From the NCBI GenBank assembly GCA_902772945.1, contig CACYCU010000026.1, positions 1 through 25,184 on the forward strand: a DNA stretch of 25,184 bases. The letters run 5' to 3'. Below the pieces are notes generated by a model. It was not told the origin of the DNA. It saw only the letters and a program-made list of their open reading frames with translations, and did no database searches. The position numbers and the translations under genes are program-made. Positions within the stretch are counted from its first letter, which is position 1; each line of letters starts with the position of its first letter. This document shows positions 21,938 to 25,184 of the stretch, in pieces. Source of the stretch: an uncultured bacterium (lineage in GTDB: Bacteria > Cyanobacteriota > Vampirovibrionia > Gastranaerophilales > Gastranaerophilaceae).

Positions 21938-24718
21938 GTGAAACTTTCAAACAAAATTACATTGGGGATATTTTCTACATTTTTAATTATTGTTTTGGCA
22001 GCCGTCTGCTGGCTAAAGGCTTTACCTGCATTGGTTTCTAACCCAAAAGTAATAAATTACGTTCAGAAAAAGCTTGAGAATGAACTAGGTGTCAAAGCTC
22101 TTATAAATAATCCCATTTTAATAACACATATTTCTCCTGTTATAGAATTTAAAATTGATGAACTTGCTCTTTCCGGTAAAAGCGGCAAGCTTGCATCCGT
22201 CAAAAATTTTGACACCATTATCTCATTTAAAAAACTTCTATCAAAAACTATTATCCTAAAACAGCTTGGAGCAGACGATATTTTTGTCGATACAAATAAA
22301 TTATCTGATTTATCCATCAAAAAAAAGGAAAAAGAAAATAAAAAAAATAATTGGAAAATTGATATATTTGATTCTGTTTTATACGTAAAAAAATCAACAA
22401 TTTTACATAAAATTGACGAAACTTATATAAAATTGAATGCTGATAACCTACGAGTAGATAACACCCAAAAAGAACAAAGATTTGTCCATTTTAATTTAGA
22501 TGCAAATATCAAAAAAGCCGACAAAGATTTGAACCTGCATATAGCAGACAATAATGCTGTATATTTTAAAGACAAACATTTTTGGGTAAAAAATTGCCCG
22601 CTAAGCGTTAACAATTCTAAAATATTTTTTGATGTAAATGCTGACAAAAAAAATAATTTTTTCGTTGAAATTTATTCTGACAAAATTGACGTAGATGATG
22701 TTTTAACATTTTTAGATTCACAAATAATTGAAAACAATCTACAAGAAACTCTCTCTTATTTTAAAAACCTCAAAGGCAGTTTTAATGTTGATTTAAAAGT
22801 CAGCAAAGACGATATTAACGGAGATATAAACGTAAACAAAGTTTCAGCTTTAATCGTACCTGTTTATAATATTCCGGTAACAATGGATAAAGGGAATATA
22901 AAACTTACAAAAGACAAAGTTATTCTAACAAATTTTAGCGGTTTTTATGATAATAAAGCATCTAACTCTATTACAATGGAAGGCACTGTAAATGATTATT
23001 TAAAAACTATTGATACAAAGCTTACGGCAAAAGCGGTAGTAAGCAATGATTTTCTAAAAAAATATCTTACCCCGATGATAAAAACCCCAATAGAACTAAC
23101 AGGCGGAACAACAAAAACCAAGCTTGAACTTAAAGCAATTAATAACAAAATTGATATGAAATGGCTTTTTGGTATAAAAAAAGGTCAGGATATTCTTGTT
23201 GCAGGTTCTTCCTTTAGTCCTGTTGATTATGCAAGAGGCGTAAAAGGAGATATGCATTTTGAAAAAGACTTATTTACAATAAGATCTCTTGATTATTACA
23301 TAATTCCTGAACAATACTTAAACAAAGAAAACATCTCTAAAATTAAGCCTATATTAAAATTTAAAGGCAATATAGATATCGCAAACAATTCAAATATTAA
23401 AGACTTTGGATTTGAATTTACTCATCCTATACCAAGTGAATTTTTAAACATTTTTATAGGTGAAAATTTCTTTAAAAAAGGTACAATTTCAGGCAACATG
23501 TATTATATAAATTCAGGCAAATATCCTGTTCTATCAGGTGATGTCGTAATGGATAAAGTTCTCATACCTTCTCAAAGAATTTATTTAAAACACGGTGAAA
23601 TGCAAGCAAAATCAAATGTTATAAAATTATTGGCAAGCGGCGGATACAGAAGATCAAAATATGATATAGAAGGAACACTCGTTAATGAAGTAAAATTTCC
23701 GATTATTGCAAAAGATCTGAAATTAACAGTTGATGATATTGATGTTGAAAAATTTCTAAATTCTGCAAACAACCAGAATTCCGAAGCTATAAAAACCGAA
23801 CAATTTGACCTTAAACCTTCCGGAACAGCAAAAGATGAGGATGACGATCATCCGACATTTGATATCGGTAATTTTGTTGTTGAAAATTGTCTGCTAAAAA
23901 TATTAAAAGGGCATTATAAAGAGCTTGCATTTAAAGATGTAGAAGCTAATATGACGCTTGACAAAAACAGTATACTTAACCTCAAATCAAACAGATTTGA
24001 GATTGCTAACGGCCATTCATCTGCAAAAATTGATTGTAACTTAAAAAAACATAACTATCATATGCTGCTTGGAGTCAAAGAAATTGATTCTGACATTATT
24101 GCTTCAACACTTTTACAACTTCCGAAAGAAATTTCAGGAAAAGCAAGCGGTTTTATAGATTTAAATACCGATAAAGCCCTAAAATTAAACGGTTCTATGA
24201 AATTTGATATCAATAACGGAACTATTCAAAAAGTCGGAATGGTTGAATATATTTTGAAATTTGCAGCATTATTCAGAAATCCTTTAACTATGATTAGCCC
24301 ATCTATATTCTCAGATTTGGTTAACGTTCCTGACGGCAAATTTGACAATATAAACGGTAAACTCGAATTAAATAATAACGTTATAGAAAGAATGATGATA
24401 AAATCAACAGCTTCCCAACTAAGCTCATTTATTATCGGAAGATACGACCTTGAAACTAGCGATGCATCACTTAGAATTTATACTAAATTCAGCAACAAGA
24501 ATAAAGGTTTATTCGGTATTTTAAGAAACATTTCTCTTAACAGTTTGGCTAACAGAATTCCTTTGAGTGTAAAGAACGATACGAACTACTATTCCGCAGA
24601 ATTAGAAATGATTCCGCCAATTGACGCTGACGAGAAAGATTGTCAGGTCTTTTTAACAAAAGTAGATGGTGATATCGAACATAACAACTTTATATCTACA
24701 CACAAAAAAATCAAATAA
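21938..24718 (+). CDS. AsmA-like protein (AsmA/TamB/YhdP group)
   Basis: A 926-residue protein with one N-terminal membrane helix (about residues 9-28) and a long beta-rich periplasmic region. The C-terminal part from about residue 750 (GSMKFDINNGTIQKVGMVEYI, VPDGKFDNINGKLEL, STASQLSSFIIGRYDL) has the AsmA-family signature, where a repeating-beta-groove fold bridges the inner and outer membranes to carry phospholipids. Length lies between E. coli AsmA (about 617) and TamB/YhdP (about 1260). The start is GTG with SD AGAGG 8 bases upstream; no in-frame ATG competes. It supports a diderm envelope. It converges on tspO with a 3-base gap. Charged Lys/Asn-rich loops are frequent, matching the AT-rich genome. 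Confidence 0.9.
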   Translation: MKLSNKITLGIFSTFLIIVLAAVCWLKALPALVSNPKVINYVQKKLENELGVKALINNPILITHISPVIEFKIDELALSGKSGKLASVKNFDTIISFKKLLSKTIILKQLGADDIFVDTNKLSDLSIKKKEKENKKNNWKIDIFDSVLYVKKSTILHKIDETYIKLNADNLRVDNTQKEQRFVHFNLDANIKKADKDLNLHIADNNAVYFKDKHFWVKNCPLSVNNSKIFFDVNADKKNNFFVEIYSDKIDVDDVLTFLDSQIIENNLQETLSYFKNLKGSFNVDLKVSKDDINGDINVNKVSALIVPVYNIPVTMDKGNIKLTKDKVILTNFSGFYDNKASNSITMEGTVNDYLKTIDTKLTAKAVVSNDFLKKYLTPMIKTPIELTGGTTKTKLELKAINNKIDMKWLFGIKKGQDILVAGSSFSPVDYARGVKGDMHFEKDLFTIRSLDYYIIPEQYLNKENISKIKPILKFKGNIDIANNSNIKDFGFEFTHPIPSEFLNIFIGENFFKKGTISGNMYYINSGKYPVLSGDVVMDKVLIPSQRIYLKHGEMQAKSNVIKLLASGGYRRSKYDIEGTLVNEVKFPIIAKDLKLTVDDIDVEKFLNSANNQNSEAIKTEQFDLKPSGTAKDEDDDHPTFDIGNFVVENCLLKILKGHYKELAFKDVEANMTLDKNSILNLKSNRFEIANGHSSAKIDCNLKKHNYHMLLGVKEIDSDIIASTLLQLPKEISGKASGFIDLNTDKALKLNGSMKFDINNGTIQKVGMVEYILKFAALFRNPLTMISPSIFSDLVNVPDGKFDNINGKLELNNNVIERMMIKSTASQLSSFIIGRYDLETSDASLRIYTKFSNKNKGLFGILRNISLNSLANRIPLSVKNDTNYYSAELEMIPPIDADEKDCQVFLTKVDGDIEHNNFISTHKKIK

Positions 24719-24721
24719 AGC

Positions 24722-25108
24722 TTAATTCATAATCATAAATCCGTAATTTAAATATGTTGCAAAACATACCCACAAAAAATACGGTATTAATAAAAGACCT
24801 GCTAATTTTGAAATTCTGAAAAAAGACAACAGCGTATAAACCAAAAATGCGAGCATCAAAATTATTATAACCATACTCAAGTCTATATTTTTCCAATAAA
24901 AAAAGACAGGACTCCATAAAAGGTTTAAAACTAATTGAGAAAAAAATAACAATATACCCTGAGTTTTATCTTCAGAAGTTTCAGTACGCAAAAATATTAT
25001 AAATGATGCAAACATCATTAAATATAAAATTATCCATACAGGCGCAAATATTGTCGATGGAGGTGTGAATACCGGTTTATTTAGTGTTTCATACCAATTT
25101 AAATTCAT
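24722..25108 (-). CDS. tspO: TspO/MBR family membrane protein
   Basis: A 128-residue, five-helix inner/outer membrane protein of the tryptophan-rich sensory protein family, which binds porphyrins and other hydrophobic ligands. The family pattern is clear: WYETLNKPVFTPPSTIFAPVWIILYLMM (residues 5-32), QLVLNLLWSPVFF (58-70), and PYFLWVCFATYLNYG (109-123). The tryptophans and the Pro-Pro in the first loop are conserved. No SD: TATAAT is 6 bases before the ATG, so the mRNA is probably leaderless. It is divergent from the gene beginning at 25181. No heme-pathway gene is next to it. Confidence 0.93.
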   Translation of the reverse strand: MNLNWYETLNKPVFTPPSTIFAPVWIILYLMMFASFIIFLRTETSEDKTQGILLFFSQLVLNLLWSPVFFYWKNIDLSMVIIILMLAFLVYTLLSFFRISKLAGLLLIPYFLWVCFATYLNYGFMIMN

Positions 25109-25114
25109 AAAGTC

Positions 25115-25120
25115 ATTATA
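25115..25120 (-). promoter_or_regulatory. -10 element of tspO at leaderless spacing
   Basis: TATAAT on the minus strand, followed by six bases and then the ATG at 25108. The predicted start coincides with the A of ATG. The best -35 candidate is TTAAAA at 25137-25142, 16 bases away. On the plus strand TGG-TAATAT (hexamer 25156-25161) may serve the gene at 25181. Confidence 0.45.
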
Positions 25121-25180
25121 TATAATTTCTCATTGTTTTTAATCCGCCAATCTGGTAATATATAGAAAAAAGGAGAGAAT

Positions 25181-25184
25181 ATGA
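25181..25184 (+). CDS. Start of a plus-strand gene truncated by the window edge
   Basis: AAGGAG followed 6 bases later by ATG is a strong start signal, and TGG-TAATAT about 20 bases upstream is a plausible extended -10 with a 13-base leader. Only one codon and a base are inside the window, so nothing can be said of the product. Confidence 0.5.

Noticed and set aside
1..25184. Insertion sequences, CRISPR arrays, tRNA or rRNA genes
   Set aside because: No transposase-like frame, regular repeat-spacer pattern, or tRNA/rRNA sequence was seen on either strand.

Overview
The window looks like the chromosome of an AT-rich, diderm, flagellated bacterium. The best guess is a gut-type non-photosynthetic relative of cyanobacteria (Vampirovibrionia / Melainabacteria, Gastranaerophilales). 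This rests on four things: low GC with AGGAG-type ribosome binding sites; a SpoIIIAA/Ycf45-like ATPase with a C-terminal R3H domain, a combination kept in cyanobacteria and plastids; a pseudopilin with an A|FTLAEV cleavage site typical of that group; and AsmA-like, OmpA-like and SPOR proteins that imply an outer membrane and periplasm. The taxonomic call is inference. No mobile element, CRISPR array, tRNA or rRNA is visible, and nothing suggests recent transfer.

Layout from left to right. Positions 1-1004 (minus strand) hold rplJ-rplL with a recognisable L10 leader and its own promoter. Positions 1011-4443 (minus) hold the R3H ATPase, panC and a membrane protein with a degenerate cyclase-like domain. 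Positions 4663-5313 hold an isolated Met/Gln-rich coiled-coil protein between two hairpin terminators. Positions 5355-8154 (minus) hold a CNNM/CBS/CorC transporter-type protein, clpP and a pseudopilin whose SD overlaps the clpP stop. Positions 8245-9057 (minus) and 9111-9356 (plus) are a divergent pair: an exported metallophosphoesterase and the ribosome-rescue protein RqcP. Positions 9368-11606 (minus) are a flagellar rod operon: FlgF-like, FlgG-like, FlgB, FlgC. surE follows at 11724-12518.

The 12519-12769 spacer carries the surE promoter on the minus strand and, on the plus strand, a hairpin-rich candidate small RNA ending in a strong intrinsic terminator. Positions 12770-16189 (minus) form a tightly overlapping operon: tmk, HEAT-repeat protein, queC, DUF366, SPOR protein. 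Positions 16320-17147 (plus) encode the flagellar sigma factor FliA. It converges on, and overlaps, a MotB/OmpA-like periplasmic protein that sits downstream of an M16-family protein lacking its zinc motif. Positions 19014-20339 (plus) encode an ArsB/NhaD-type ion transporter. Positions 20461-24718 hold a small exported protein, a WG-repeat protein and a 926-residue AsmA-like protein; the last two diverge from a near-symmetric promoter. tspO (minus) and the first bases of another plus-strand gene close the window.

A recurring theme is initiation. Most genes have clear SD sequences, but tmk, tspO and the WG-repeat gene (and perhaps panC, rqcP, the OmpA-like gene and the small exported protein) have none. 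These genes instead have a -10-like hexamer 6-9 bases before the start codon, as expected for leaderless mRNAs. Several tracked open frames extend past the likely start; SD positions and signal peptides were used to choose shorter starts for the pseudopilin, metallophosphoesterase, RqcP, queC, HEAT, M16, small exported and WG-repeat genes.
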